This document shows positions 1 through 8,319 of a DNA stretch of 64,000 nt, one piece after another. The translations under genes and the position numbers were made by a program. Under the pieces are notes generated by a model. It was not told the origin of the DNA. It ran no database searches and saw nothing but the letters and a program-made list of their open reading frames with translations. The DNA comes from Streptomyces sclerotialus (GTDB taxonomy: Bacteria; Actinomycetota; Actinomycetes; Streptomycetales; Streptomycetaceae). Location: contig NZ_JBFOHP010000002.1 of the NCBI RefSeq assembly GCF_040907265.1, positions 2,046,001-2,110,000 on the forward strand, read 5' to 3'. Positions within the stretch are counted from its first letter, which is position 1; each line of letters starts with the position of its first letter.

Positions 1-1018
1 TCACTTCGCGGTGCCCTCCCGGGGTACTCCCTCGCTCCCGGGCGCCTCCACTCCCAGGGCCTCCCTCCCGGGGGACCTCCGTCCCCGGCAGTTCGACACC
101 GGGCAGTTCGACACCGGGCAGCTCGTCCGCCGCGTCCAGCTCCACCTCTTCACGGCGCAGCTCCGCCCGGGGTGCGTCCGCGCCGCCCGCTTCGTCCCGG
201 GCGCCCCCGCCGCCCGCCTCCCGCACCCGCTCGTACGCCTCCGTCTGCGCCTGGGCCTGGAGGCCCGAGCGCTCCAGGAAGCGCAGCAGCTCGACGGGGA
301 AGGGCAGGACGAGGGTGGAGTTCTTCTCCGCGGCGACCGCCACCACGGTCTGCAGCAGCCGCAGTTGCAGGGCCGCGGGCTGGTCGGACATCTGCTGGGC
401 GGCCTCGGCCAGCTTCTTGGAGGCCTGCAGCTCGGCATCGGCGTTGATCACCCGGGCCCGCCGGTCGCGGGCCGCCTCCGCCTGCCGGGCCATCGACCGC
501 TTCATCGTCTCCGGCAGCGAGACGTCCTTGATCTCCACCCGGTCGATCTGCACGCCCCAGCCCAGCGCCGGACTGTCGATCATGACTTCCAGGCCCTGGT
601 TGAGCTTCTCCCGGTTGGAGAGCAGATCGTCCAGGTCGCTCTTGCCGATGATGGAGCGCAGCGAGGTCTGGGCGACCTGGGAGACGGCGAAGCGGTAGTC
701 CTCGACCTGGACGACCGCGTCGGCGGCGTCCACGACCTTGAAGTAGACCACCGCGTCCACCCGGACCGTGACGTTGTCGTGGGTGATGCCCTCCTGGGCC
801 GGCACGGGCATCGTGACGATCTGCATGTTGACCCGGCGCATCCGGTCCACGAACGGAATGATCATCGTGAAGCCGGGCCCCCGGACCGGGGAGGTGAGCC
901 GTCCGAGCCGCAGGACGACACCGCGTTCGTACTGCTTGATGACGCGGGCGGCGGCCGCCGCGTACACGGCGCCCGCCGAGGCCAGCGCCACGCCGGTCGC
1001 CACCAGTTCCTCGACCAT
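1..1018 (-). CDS. SPFH/band-7 (stomatin/slipin-like) membrane protein, C-terminus beyond window
   Basis: An SPFH/prohibitin-homology protein, a family of membrane-anchored scaffolds that oligomerise in membrane microdomains. A short hydrophobic N-terminus (residues 1-25) is followed by the signature region with RGPGF and a helical Q/A-rich segment (AEAARDRRARVI, then AELQASKKLAEAAQ). This is the usual slipin order. The start ATG has a GGGGG ribosome site a few bases upstream. The TGA visible at positions 1-3 is in another frame. The coding frame runs off the window after about 339 codons, so the 3' end is missing. The visible C-terminal tail is low-complexity and E/P/G rich and carries two exact copies of PGVEL. 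No partner gene (such as NfeD) is visible. The native substrate or role cannot be read from the sequence. Confidence 0.9.
   Translation of the reverse strand, partial: MVEELVATGVALASAGAVYAAAAARVIKQYERGVVLRLGRLTSPVRGPGFTMIIPFVDRMRRVNMQIVTMPVPAQEGITHDNVTVRVDAVVYFKVVDAADAVVQVEDYRFAVSQVAQTSLRSIIGKSDLDDLLSNREKLNQGLEVMIDSPALGWGVQIDRVEIKDVSLPETMKRSMARQAEAARDRRARVINADAELQASKKLAEAAQQMSDQPAALQLRLLQTVVAVAAEKNSTLVLPFPVELLRFLERSGLQAQAQTEAYERVREAGGGGARDEAGGADAPRAELRREEVELDAADELPGVELPGVELPGTEVPREGGPGSGGARERGSTPGGHREV
89..118 (-). repeat. Tandem 15-bp repeat in the SPFH tail
   Basis: Two exact adjacent copies of a 15-bp unit (cagttcgacaccggg on the + strand) encode PGVEL twice, followed by the degenerate PGTEV. 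The repeat stays in frame, so it changes tail length without breaking the protein. It is a likely site of slippage variation between strains. Confidence 0.8.
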
Positions 1019-1153
1019 CACGACCCCCTCGCACAGGCTGCCCGCCGTCCGAGTCGCACGTAGTTACACCGTATGCCCGGTTGCCGGAACGGTCGAGTGC
1101 CCGGAGGACGCCCCTCCCTCCGAAGCGGAGGCGACGGGTTCCGGCAACGCAAC

Positions 1154-1183
1154 GGCCCCCGCTCGCCGCGGCGAGCGGGGGCC
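1154..1183 (-). terminator. Strong hairpin downstream of the streptogrisin gene
   Basis: The arms GGCCCCCGCTCGC and GCGAGCGGGGGCC form a 13-bp perfect stem with a 4-base loop. It lies about 110 bases after the protease stop codon and before the SPFH gene, both on the minus strand. No long T run follows, as is usual for high-GC actinomycete terminators. Confidence 0.7.
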
Positions 1184-1294
1184 TTACTGCTGCTGGCTGC
1201 AGTCCAGGGCGCAGTGTTCCGCAGTACGTGCCCGGGGCCGAGAACACTCATCCGGCCGAAGGGAAGTGCCGGACGTACCCGGGCGCCGTCAGGC

Positions 1295-2194
1295 TCAGTA
1301 CACGCTCACGCCGTAGGCGCTCAGCGCCTCCGTGACGGGCTGGAAGAACGTGGTGCCGCCGGAGGAGCAGTTGCCGCTGCCGCCGGAGGTCAGGCCGAGC
1401 GCCTTGGTGCCGGAGTACAGCGGGCCGCCGCTGTCGCCGGGCTCGGCGCAGACCGTGGTCTGGATCATGCCGTAGACGACGTCGCCGCCGCCGTAGTTGA
1501 CGGTCGCGTTCAGGGCGGTGACGCGGCCGCTGTGGGTGCCGGTGGTGGAGCCGCGGCGGGTGACGGTCTGGCCCACGGACGGGGTACCGGCGCTGGTGAT
1601 GTCCTGGCCGCCGACGGTGCCCTCGTGCGAGACGGAGCCGGTGTACTTGATGATGCCGTAGTCGTTGCCGGGGAAGCTGGAGCCGGCGGTCGGGCCGATC
1701 AGCGCGCCGCTGCCGGTGGTCCATGACGAGCCGCCCTCGGTGCAGTGGCCGGCGGTGAGGGCGTAGTAGGTGCCGCTGCTGTTGCGCACGTTGAAGCCGA
1801 GCGAGCAGCGCGAACCGGATGTGTAGATCGCGTCGCCGCCCGAGATGTACTTCTGGAACTTGCCGGCCGTGCGCTCGAAGCTGAGGGCGCCGGCGTTGAC
1901 GCCCGCCGCCTTCTTGATCTTCGCTATCTCGGCCTGGGAGACGGTCTTGTCGACCGTGACGACGACCTTGTTCGTCGCCTTGTCGACCCGCCATGCGGTA
2001 CCCGCGACATCCGCCGCGCGGACCGAGTCGTCGGCCGCGGACAGCTGCGTGGCACTGAACGTGGTGGCCGGCTGCACGTCGGCGCTGGCACTGGGTACGG
2101 CCACGGCGCCTGCGACGAGAAGGCCGGACGCCACGGCGATCAGCCGGGTGCGTCTGACGACGCCGCTGCGGGGGGTGGTGCGCTCGTTCCTCAC
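1295..2194 (-). CDS. sprB: Streptogrisin B-like secreted serine protease precursor (S1E)
   Basis: An extracellular chymotrypsin-fold endopeptidase made as a pre-pro-enzyme of 299 residues, the length I recall for S. griseus protease B precursor. A Tat/Sec-like signal (RRTR then a hydrophobic stretch, residues 14-38) leads into an alpha-lytic-type propeptide (about 40-116). Mature enzyme probably starts at Ile117 (ISGGDAIY). The triad is His150 (TAGHC), Asp178 (NDYG) and Ser255 (GDSGGP), with paired cysteines at 130/151 and near 249/276. The GTG start is chosen because GGAGGA sits 5 bases upstream; a longer in-frame ATG to 2359 lacks a signal-like N-terminus. The gene is monocistronic with its own promoter region (2195-2455). 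Mature sequence closely resembles SGPB as I remember it; SGPA-like specificity cannot be excluded. Confidence 0.95.
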   Translation of the reverse strand: MRNERTTPRSGVVRRTRLIAVASGLLVAGAVAVPSASADVQPATTFSATQLSAADDSVRAADVAGTAWRVDKATNKVVVTVDKTVSQAEIAKIKKAAGVNAGALSFERTAGKFQKYISGGDAIYTSGSRCSLGFNVRNSSGTYYALTAGHCTEGGSSWTTGSGALIGPTAGSSFPGNDYGIIKYTGSVSHEGTVGGQDITSAGTPSVGQTVTRRGSTTGTHSGRVTALNATVNYGGGDVVYGMIQTTVCAEPGDSGGPLYSGTKALGLTSGGSGNCSSGGTTFFQPVTEALSAYGVSVY

Positions 2195-2361
2195 TTCTTC
2201 CTCCGAGGGGAATCGGGGGTCGCCTGTGGGCGGCCCGTGAGGCGCAGCCAGGCAGCACGGGTTCCGTTTTCCGCGTGCCCCTGACAAGCGCTGGACGGGA
2301 GTCTGGAGTGTCCGGGCCCGGTGCGCAAGAGGTTGTTTCCGGCCCGGGGCATGCCACATGG

Positions 2362-2391
2362 CCCCGGCAGCGGGGGTTTCTGCTGCCGGGG
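2362..2391 (-). terminator. Hairpin ending the sulfur-type operon
   Basis: A perfect 10-bp stem (CCCCGGCAGC / GCTGCCGGGG) with a 10-base loop lies about 65 bases past the last gene of the leftward operon (stop at 2456). It separates the operon from the protease promoter region. Confidence 0.65.
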
Positions 2392-2455
2392 CGGTGGGTC
2401 CGGTCCCCTCGGTCGGATCTTCGACGTGCGGCGGTCCGCCGCGGTTCCGTGCGGC

Positions 2456-3259
2456 CTACTCCCCCGCGCTGAGCTGCCGTTCTCCCGCGCGCAGCGCGAA
2501 CGGGAGGGTGTTGCCCGGTGGCGGGAAGGGGCAGATGAAGTGGTCGGCGAAGGCGCAGGGCGGCAGCAGGGTGCGGTTCAGGTCGACGGTCACGGTGCCG
2601 TCGGCGGCGGGCGCGGGCGGCCGCAGGAACCGGAAGCGGTAGCTCTCGGTACCGCTGGTGGCGTCCGCGAGCACCGCCCACAGCGAGCCGTCGGCCTCCA
2701 CCGCGGCCTGGAGGGTGTGCTCCTCGCCGTCGACCGTGAAGGCCAGTTCGCCGCCGAGGCCCAGGCCACGCTCCCGGCCGTCGGCGTTCGGCACCTGGAC
2801 CGTGCGCCCCTCGTCGTACGGGCGGAACCGGCCGGTCAGCCGCCACCGCCCGGCGTACGGGAACGCGTCGATGCCGGTGAAGGCGCGCAGCGCGGCCGCG
2901 TCCGGGTCGAAGACGCGCACGGCCCACCGGCCCTCCCGCCGCAGGACGACCAGCCGCCGGCCGCCGTGCGCGGCCCGGGCCTCCTGCGGCGCGGTGTCGG
3001 GGCCGAGCCGTGCCTCGCCGTCCAGCGGCGCGCCGTCCAGCGGCGCGCCGTCCAGCGTGAGTCCGTCCCCCGCGCCGGCGGTCAGCCGTACTGCCTCGCC
3101 GTCCTCGGCCCAGTGGCCGGGAACGTCCTCGATGCGGCCGTCGGGGTGGTCGGCGAGCCAGTACGTGCCGGTCAGCGCCAGTGGTCCGTACGGCCCGGAG
3201 ACGGTCCGTTCGCGCAGCTCACGCCAGGCCCGCCAGTCCTTCTCCGCTTCTGTGCTCAT
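2456..3259 (-). CDS. DUF1684 family protein, last gene of the monooxygenase/ABC operon
   Basis: A 267-residue soluble protein of the DUF1684 family, which has no established biochemical function. The family pattern is visible: N-terminal DWRAWRELRE, a central beta-rich part (FPYAGRWRLTGRF) and the C-terminal signature with LNRTLLPPCAFADHFICPFPPPGN. The start ATG overlaps the TGA of the upstream monooxygenase (ATGA), implying translational coupling and a role in the same pathway. Near residues 75-90 is a small in-frame triplication of LDGAP from a repeated 15-bp unit. It is the most promoter-distal gene of the operon starting near 11 kb. Confidence 0.88.
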   Translation of the reverse strand: MSTEAEKDWRAWRELRERTVSGPYGPLALTGTYWLADHPDGRIEDVPGHWAEDGEAVRLTAGAGDGLTLDGAPLDGAPLDGEARLGPDTAPQEARAAHGGRRLVVLRREGRWAVRVFDPDAAALRAFTGIDAFPYAGRWRLTGRFRPYDEGRTVQVPNADGRERGLGLGGELAFTVDGEEHTLQAAVEADGSLWAVLADATSGTESYRFRFLRPPAPAADGTVTVDLNRTLLPPCAFADHFICPFPPPGNTLPFALRAGERQLSAGE

Positions 3260-4590
3260 GACGTCGACCCTTCCACACCGCGGCCACGGGCGGGCTCCGG
3301 GAGCCCCAGGTGCGAGCGGAGCGTGTTCCCCTCGTACTCGGTACGGAACGCGCCCCGCTCCTGCAGCAGCGGTACGACCGTGTCCACGAAGTCGTCCAGG
3401 CCGCCGGGCGTGAGATGCGGTACGAGGATGAAGCCGTCGGCCGCGTCCTGGGTCACGAAGGCGTCCATCTCGGCGGCGACCGTCTCCGGGGTGCCGATGA
3501 AGGACTGGCGGCCGGTGGCCTCGATGACGGTCTCCCGGAGGGAGAGCCCCTTGGCGCGGGACAGCGCCCGCCAGCGGTCGGCGATCTCCTGGGGGTCGCC
3601 GAGGCGGGTCCGGCCCTGGGTGAGGCGTGCGCCGGGGTCGGGATCGAAGGCGGGGAGCGGCCCGTCGGGGTCGAGGTGGGAGAGGTCGGTGCCCCAGATC
3701 TGTTCGGCGGCGAGCAGCGCGTTCTGCGGGGAGACCTGGCGGCGGCGGATGTGGTGGGCCTTCTCCTGGGCCTCGGCCGCGGTGTCGCCGAGCACGAAGG
3801 TGACACCCGGCATGATCTTGAGCGAGTTGTGGCTGCGGCCGTGTGCGGCCAGCCGGCCCTTGACGTCGGCGGAGAAGGCGCGGCCCGCCTCCAGGGTGCC
3901 GTGCCGGGTGAAGATCACGTCGGCGGCGGAGGCGGCGAAGTCCCGGCCCGCCGGGGAGTCCCCGGCCTGGATGACCACGGGGTGGCCCTGCGGGCTGCGC
4001 GGGACGGTGAACTCGCCCCGGATGTCGAAGTGCTGCCCCCTGTGTGCGAAGGGCCGGGGCGTCCCGTCCTCGGACCAGGAGTCCCACAGTTCGCGGGCGG
4101 TGGCGACGAACTCGGCGGCGCGGGTGTAGCGGTCCGCGTGGTCGAGGTAGCCGCCGCGCCGGAAGTTCTCACCCGTGAACGCGTCGGAGGAGGTGACGAC
4201 GTTCCACGCGGCGCGTCCCGCACTGAGGTGGTCCAGGGTGGCCAGTCGCCGGGCGAGTTCGTAGGGCTCGTTGAAGGTGGCGTTGACGGTGGCCGCCAGG
4301 CCCAGCCGGTCGGTGACCGCGGCCAGCGCGTTCAGCACGGTCAGCGACTCGGGCCTGCCCACCACGTCGAGGTCGTGGATGCGGCCCTTGTGCTCGCGCA
4401 GCCGCAGCCCCTCGGCGAGGAAGAAGAAGTCGAAGCGGCCGCGCTCGGCGGTGCGGGCGAGGTGCTCGAAGGAGTCGAACTCGATCTGGGACCGGGACTC
4501 GGAGTCCGTCCAGACGGTGGTGTTGTTCACGCCCGGGAAGTGTGCGGCCAGGTGCAGCCGCTTGCGTGCGGGCGTACGGGACGTGGTCAT
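3256..4590 (-). CDS. NtaA/SnaA/DszA-family FMN-dependent monooxygenase
   Basis: A flavin-dependent class C (luciferase-like TIM barrel) monooxygenase of 444 residues, the normal size for the NtaA/SnaA/DszA/SoxA group. These enzymes use reduced FMN and oxygen to attack C-S, C-N or thioether substrates. Family marks include LAAHFPGVNNTTVW at the N-terminus, RGRFDFFFLAEGL, WNVVTSSD (about 130), and VVIQAGDSPAGRDFAA (about 215). The TGA of the preceding monooxygenase overlaps this ATG by one base, and its own TGA overlaps the DUF1684 ATG. Together with the cystine-type transporter genes it most likely oxidises an imported organosulfur or modified amino acid. The exact substrate is not readable. 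Confidence 0.93.
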   Translation of the reverse strand: MTTSRTPARKRLHLAAHFPGVNNTTVWTDSESRSQIEFDSFEHLARTAERGRFDFFFLAEGLRLREHKGRIHDLDVVGRPESLTVLNALAAVTDRLGLAATVNATFNEPYELARRLATLDHLSAGRAAWNVVTSSDAFTGENFRRGGYLDHADRYTRAAEFVATARELWDSWSEDGTPRPFAHRGQHFDIRGEFTVPRSPQGHPVVIQAGDSPAGRDFAASAADVIFTRHGTLEAGRAFSADVKGRLAAHGRSHNSLKIMPGVTFVLGDTAAEAQEKAHHIRRRQVSPQNALLAAEQIWGTDLSHLDPDGPLPAFDPDPGARLTQGRTRLGDPQEIADRWRALSRAKGLSLRETVIEATGRQSFIGTPETVAAEMDAFVTQDAADGFILVPHLTPGGLDDFVDTVVPLLQERGAFRTEYEGNTLRSHLGLPEPARGRGVEGSTS

Positions 4591-5624
4591 CAGGAGGCCT
4601 CTCCGGTGCGGACGGCGGCGTAGCGGCCGGCCGGGCGCGCCAGCCCGAGGTGGTCGCGGAGGGTGGTGCCCGGGTAGGCGCGGCGCAGCAGGCCGCGGCG
4701 GCGGAGCGCGGGGACCGTGCCGTCGACGAGGCGACCGAGGTCGCGCTCGGGATCGGCGGGCCGGAGGTGGAAGCCGTCGGCCGCTTCGGCGGCGTGCCAG
4801 TCGGTGAGCAGGTCGGCGAGGCCGGCCGCGTCCCCGGCTGCGGGCAGTTCGACGGGCAGCGAGACGAGCACCCTCAGGTGGTCCGGGTCCCGGCCCAGTT
4901 CCTGGGCGCGGGCGCGGAGTTCCGTACGGGCCGCGTGCGCGGTGTCCGGGTCCTCGGCGCGGACCAGCGCGACGTCGGCGCGGGCGGCCGCGGTCTCCCG
5001 GGCGGCGTCCTCGGTGGCGTCGACGACGATGACGGGCCGGCCCTGCGGGGGCCTGGGGACGATGGAGGGGCCGCGTACGGAGAAGGGCTCGCCGGTGGAG
5101 GAGGTACCGCGGAAGTCGACGTGGTGGAGCTTGTCGCGGTCGATGAACCGGCCGGTGGCGGCGTCCCGGATCTCCGCGTCGTCCTCCCAGCTGTCCCAGA
5201 GCCGGCCTGCCACGTCGGCCACGTCGGCGGCCTCCCGCCACAGTGCTCCGGCGGGGGCCGCCGGGCGGCGGCCGAAGAGGGCCGCCTCGGCCGGGGTGCG
5301 GGACACGTCGGCCTGCCAGCCTGCCCGGCCGCGGCTCACCCAGTCCAGGGTCTGCACGGCGGTGGCGACGTGGAACGGCTCGGTGTGGGTGGTGGTCACC
5401 GTCGGGACCAGCCCGACGCGTGCGGTGTGCGGTGCGACGCGGGCCAGGACGGCGAGGGCGTCCGGGCCCGGCCGGGTGAACGTGTCGCCGAGCGTGACGA
5501 AGTCGAGGGTGCCGCGCTCGGCGAGCCGGGCGAGGCGTACGTAGGGCGCCGCGTCGAAGGGCCCCGGTGCGCCGGGGGTGTCGAGCGCGACGGCGAGGTG
5601 CGGCGGCCTGCTGTGTGCGGTCAT
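4590..5624 (-). CDS. LLM-class FMN-dependent oxidoreductase (second monooxygenase)
   Basis: A second, shorter (344 residues) luciferase-like flavin oxidoreductase. Recognisable segments are LAERGTLDFVTLGD (about 33), the strand with VGLVPTVTTTHTEPF (about 70), DWVSRGRAGWQ (about 93) and the C-terminal AADGFHLRP. Such proteins often accompany NtaA/DszA enzymes, as in the B. subtilis ytmO/ytnJ pair. It begins 37 bases after the binding-protein stop and is coupled (TGATG) to the next monooxygenase. Because the family also contains flavin-independent members, activity is inferred rather than shown. Confidence 0.92.
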   Translation of the reverse strand: MTAHSRPPHLAVALDTPGAPGPFDAAPYVRLARLAERGTLDFVTLGDTFTRPGPDALAVLARVAPHTARVGLVPTVTTTHTEPFHVATAVQTLDWVSRGRAGWQADVSRTPAEAALFGRRPAAPAGALWREAADVADVAGRLWDSWEDDAEIRDAATGRFIDRDKLHHVDFRGTSSTGEPFSVRGPSIVPRPPQGRPVIVVDATEDAARETAAARADVALVRAEDPDTAHAARTELRARAQELGRDPDHLRVLVSLPVELPAAGDAAGLADLLTDWHAAEAADGFHLRPADPERDLGRLVDGTVPALRRRGLLRRAYPGTTLRDHLGLARPAGRYAAVRTGEAS

Positions 5625-5661
5625 CGGTGGGTGCCTTCCGGTGCGAAGGGTGGCGTACGGG

Positions 5662-6639
5662 TCATCGCGCGGTCCTGGGCAGCCCGCGCGGGTTGATCTC
5701 CGACTTCCGCACGGCCTCGCTCGCGAGGCCCCAGCGGGCGAGCACCTTCTTGTAGGCGCCGTTGTCGATGACGTGCTGGAGGGCCGCGGCGTAGGGCTTC
5801 ACCAGCCCGTTGCCCTTCTTCGTGGTGGCGGCGATCTTGCCCTGCACCTGGTCGCCGCCGCCGGAGAAGGTGCCGACGATCTCGGTCTGTCCCGCGGTGG
5901 CGACGTGGTACGCGGCGGTCGGGTTCGGCCCGAAGTAGGCGTCGATGCGGCCGGACCGGAGGGCGAGGTAGTAGTCGGAGGTGTTCTGGTAGTACGTGAT
6001 GTCGACCGGCTCGCGGCCCGCCTTCTCGTTCTCCTCGCTCCACTCCACGAGGATCTTCTCCTGGTTGGTACCGGAGCTGACGGCGATCTTCCTGCCCGCC
6101 ACGTCCTTCGCGCCGCGCACCTTCCAGCGGCTGCCCTTGCGGGCCTCCATGGCCAGCTCGTCCAGCCGGTAGGTGGCGAAGTCGTACTTCTCCTTGCGTT
6201 CCTCGGTGACGGTGACGTTGGAGAGGACGCCGTCGAGCTTGCCGCTGTCCAGGCCGACGAAGAGGTTCTCCCAGGACAGCGCGTGGAAGGACGGCGTGAG
6301 GCCCAGGGTGTCGGCGATGAGGGTGGCGAGGTCCCGCTCGACGCCGATCAGGGTGCGGTCGTCCGTGGCGTAGAAGCCCAGCGGCGGGTTGCTGCCGGTG
6401 GACAGGCCGAACTGGAGGGTGCCGCGGTCGCGGACCCGGGCGGGCACCTGTGCGGCGATCTCCGGGACCTTCGCCACGTGGATGCGGTGCTGGTCCGGGC
6501 TGGTGTTGATCTTCGTCTTGCCGCCGTCGCTCCCCGGAGCGGCGTCCAGCGGGGCGGCCTCCCCCTTTCCGCAGGCGCTCAGCAGCAGCGTTCCGGCGGT
6601 GAGCGCGAGGGCGGCGGTCAGGGTGCGGCGGCGGTTCAC
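5662..6639 (-). CDS. Polar amino-acid ABC transporter substrate-binding lipoprotein
   Basis: A periplasmic-binding-protein type II (SBP_bac_3) lipoprotein of 325 residues. The signal peptide ends in the lipobox LLSAC, so the mature protein is lipid-anchored outside the membrane. The SBP_bac_3 core shows RGTLQFGLSTGSNPPLGF (about 75), the ERDLATLIAD region and VTVTEERKEKYDF (about 145), typical of cystine and polar amino-acid binders. I place the start at GTG 6639, which has AAGGAG 7 bases upstream; an in-frame ATG at 6666 has no ribosome site. It follows the ATPase gene directly. A second binding protein lies at 12026, so two receptors may feed one translocator. Confidence 0.93.
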   Translation of the reverse strand: MNRRRTLTAALALTAGTLLLSACGKGEAAPLDAAPGSDGGKTKINTSPDQHRIHVAKVPEIAAQVPARVRDRGTLQFGLSTGSNPPLGFYATDDRTLIGVERDLATLIADTLGLTPSFHALSWENLFVGLDSGKLDGVLSNVTVTEERKEKYDFATYRLDELAMEARKGSRWKVRGAKDVAGRKIAVSSGTNQEKILVEWSEENEKAGREPVDITYYQNTSDYYLALRSGRIDAYFGPNPTAAYHVATAGQTEIVGTFSGGGDQVQGKIAATTKKGNGLVKPYAAALQHVIDNGAYKKVLARWGLASEAVRKSEINPRGLPRTAR

Positions 6640-6667
6640 GGACGGGCTCCTTCTGAAGCGTGGCATG

Positions 6668-7429
6668 TCACAGGACCTTGGAGAGGAAGGCTTTGGTGCG
6701 CTCGTGGCGCGGCGCGTCGAGCACCTGGGAGGGCGGGCCCTGTTCGACGATCCGGCCGTCGTCCATGAAGACGACGGTGTCGGCGACCTCGCGGGCGAAG
6801 CCGATCTCGTGGGTCACGACGATCATGGTGGTGCCCTGGTGCGCGAGGTCCTTGATGACGTCGAGGACCTCACCGACCAGTTCGGGGTCGAGCGCGGAGG
6901 TCGGCTCGTCGAAGAGGAGCAGCTTCGGTTCCAGGGCGAGCGCGCGGGCGATGGCGACGCGCTGCTGCTGGCCGCCGGAGAGCTGCCCGGGGTAGGCGCC
7001 GGCCTTGTCGGCGAGGCCGACGCGTGCGAGCAGCCGGCGGGCCGTGGCCTCGGCGTCCTTCCGCGGGCGCTTCAGTGCGGAGACGGGCGCCTCGGTGATG
7101 TTCTCCAGCACGGTGAGGTGCGGGAAGAGGTGGAAGTTCTGGAAGACGAAGCCGATGTGCGTGCGCTGCTTGAGGATTTCGCGTTCGCGCAGCTCGTACA
7201 GCTTGTCGCCGGACCTCCGGTACCCGACCAACCGCCCGTCGACGCTGACCTGGCCGCTGTCCACCTTCTCCAGGTGGTTGACGGTGCGCAGCAGGGTGGA
7301 CTTGCCGGACCCGGACGGGCCGAGGACGACGGTGACCTCGCCGGTCCGGACCGTGAGGTCGATGCCGCGCAGCACCTCCACGGACCCGAAGCTCTTGGTC
7401 ACGGATGTGATCTCGACCATCGCGCTCAT
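6668..7429 (-). CDS. Polar amino-acid ABC transporter ATP-binding protein
   Basis: The 253-residue ATPase of a PAAT-type (HisP/GlnQ/TcyN) importer. Walker A is GPSGSGKST (about 39), the Q-loop lies in [11 protein letters not shown], the signature is [15 protein letters not shown] (about 147) and Walker B is [14 protein letters not shown] (about 170), with switch His in VVTHE. It hydrolyses ATP at the cytoplasmic face to drive the two permeases encoded nearby. Its ATG overlaps the TGA of the permease gene (ATGA). An alternative in-frame ATG lies three codons downstream. It is the only ATPase in the cluster. Confidence 0.96.
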   Translation of the reverse strand: MSAMVEITSVTKSFGSVEVLRGIDLTVRTGEVTVVLGPSGSGKSTLLRTVNHLEKVDSGQVSVDGRLVGYRRSGDKLYELREREILKQRTHIGFVFQNFHLFPHLTVLENITEAPVSALKRPRKDAEATARRLLARVGLADKAGAYPGQLSGGQQQRVAIARALALEPKLLLFDEPTSALDPELVGEVLDVIKDLAHQGTTMIVVTHEIGFAREVADTVVFMDDGRIVEQGPPSQVLDAPRHERTKAFLSKVL

Positions 7430-8319
7430 CGCGTGGCCCCCTTCGCGAAGTGTCGTTCGACGTAGTGCTGGAGTACGGAGAGCGCGCCGGTGAGCAGGAC
7501 GTACCAGACGGTGGCGACCATCAGCAGCGGGACGACCCGGCCGTTGCGGCCGTAGATCACCTGGACCTGGTAGAAGAGTTCGCCGATCGCCATGACGGAG
7601 ACGATCGAGGTGCCCTTGAAGAGGGAGATGACCTCGTTGGCGGCGTTCGGCAGGATGCCGCGCATGGCCTGCGGCAGGACGATGCGCCGCAGTTGGCGCA
7701 GCTTGGGGATGCCGAGGGCCGCGGCGGCCGTGAGCTGGCCGCCGTCCACGGCGAGGACGCCGCCGCGCACGATCTCCGCCGCGTAGGCGGCCTGGTGCAG
7801 GGCGAGCCCGAGGACCGCCGCGCTCATGGCGCCGACGAGGTTGACCGTCTCGAAGGAGACGAAGCCGGGGCCGAACGGTATGCCGATGTCGATCCGCTCG
7901 TAGAGGTAGGCGAGGTTGAACCAGAACAGCAGCTGGACGATGAGCGGGACCGCGCGGAACACCCAGATGTAGCCGGCCGCCACCGCCTTCAGGAACGGGC
8001 TGTCCGACAGCCGCATGAAGGCCAGGACCAGGCCGAGCAGGAAACCCAGCGCGGTGCCGTAGAGGGTCAGCTGCAGGGTGGTGCCCACCGCGCGCAGGAT
8101 CGTCCCCGTGGTGAAGAACTGCGCGAAGACGCCCCACTCCCAGCCGGGGTTGGTGATCAGGCCGTGCGCGAACTGGGCGAGTACGACGGCGGTGAGGGCG
8201 ACGGCCGCCCAGCGCGCCGGGTGGCGTACCGGGACCACCTTCAGGGCGTGGGTGCCGGCGTGCTGCGGCCCGGCGCGTTCCGGGGCGTCGGCGGCGGGTG
8301 GGTCACTGGTCAGCGGCAT
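7426..8319 (-). CDS. Polar amino-acid ABC transporter permease (HisM/TcyL type)
   Basis: A 297-residue inner-membrane permease with about six hydrophobic segments. The HisQM signature is visible: [17 protein letters not shown], the [15 protein letters not shown] segment, and the EAA loop ([17 protein letters not shown] followed by [10 protein letters not shown]) that contacts the ATPase. An unusually long polar N-terminus (about 35 residues) precedes the first membrane segment. The gene start overlaps the 3' end of the oxidoreductase gene by 17 bases. It pairs with a similar permease at 10150, consistent with a heterodimeric channel. Confidence 0.94.
   Translation of the reverse strand: MPLTSDPPAADAPERAGPQHAGTHALKVVPVRHPARWAAVALTAVVLAQFAHGLITNPGWEWGVFAQFFTTGTILRAVGTTLQLTLYGTALGFLLGLVLAFMRLSDSPFLKAVAAGYIWVFRAVPLIVQLLFWFNLAYLYERIDIGIPFGPGFVSFETVNLVGAMSAAVLGLALHQAAYAAEIVRGGVLAVDGGQLTAAAALGIPKLRQLRRIVLPQAMRGILPNAANEVISLFKGTSIVSVMAIGELFYQVQVIYGRNGRVVPLLMVATVWYVLLTGALSVLQHYVERHFAKGATR

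Noticed and set aside
1..438. A reading frame apparently ending at the TGA complement at positions 1-3
   Set aside because: It is out of frame with the SPFH protein, whose own frame stays open past the window edge.
2321..4129. Long + strand open frames opposite the monooxygenases, and similar ones elsewhere (for example 8588-10144, 44779-46584)
   Set aside because: They are antisense shadows of high-GC genes with clear family motifs on the other strand; their translations are low-complexity.
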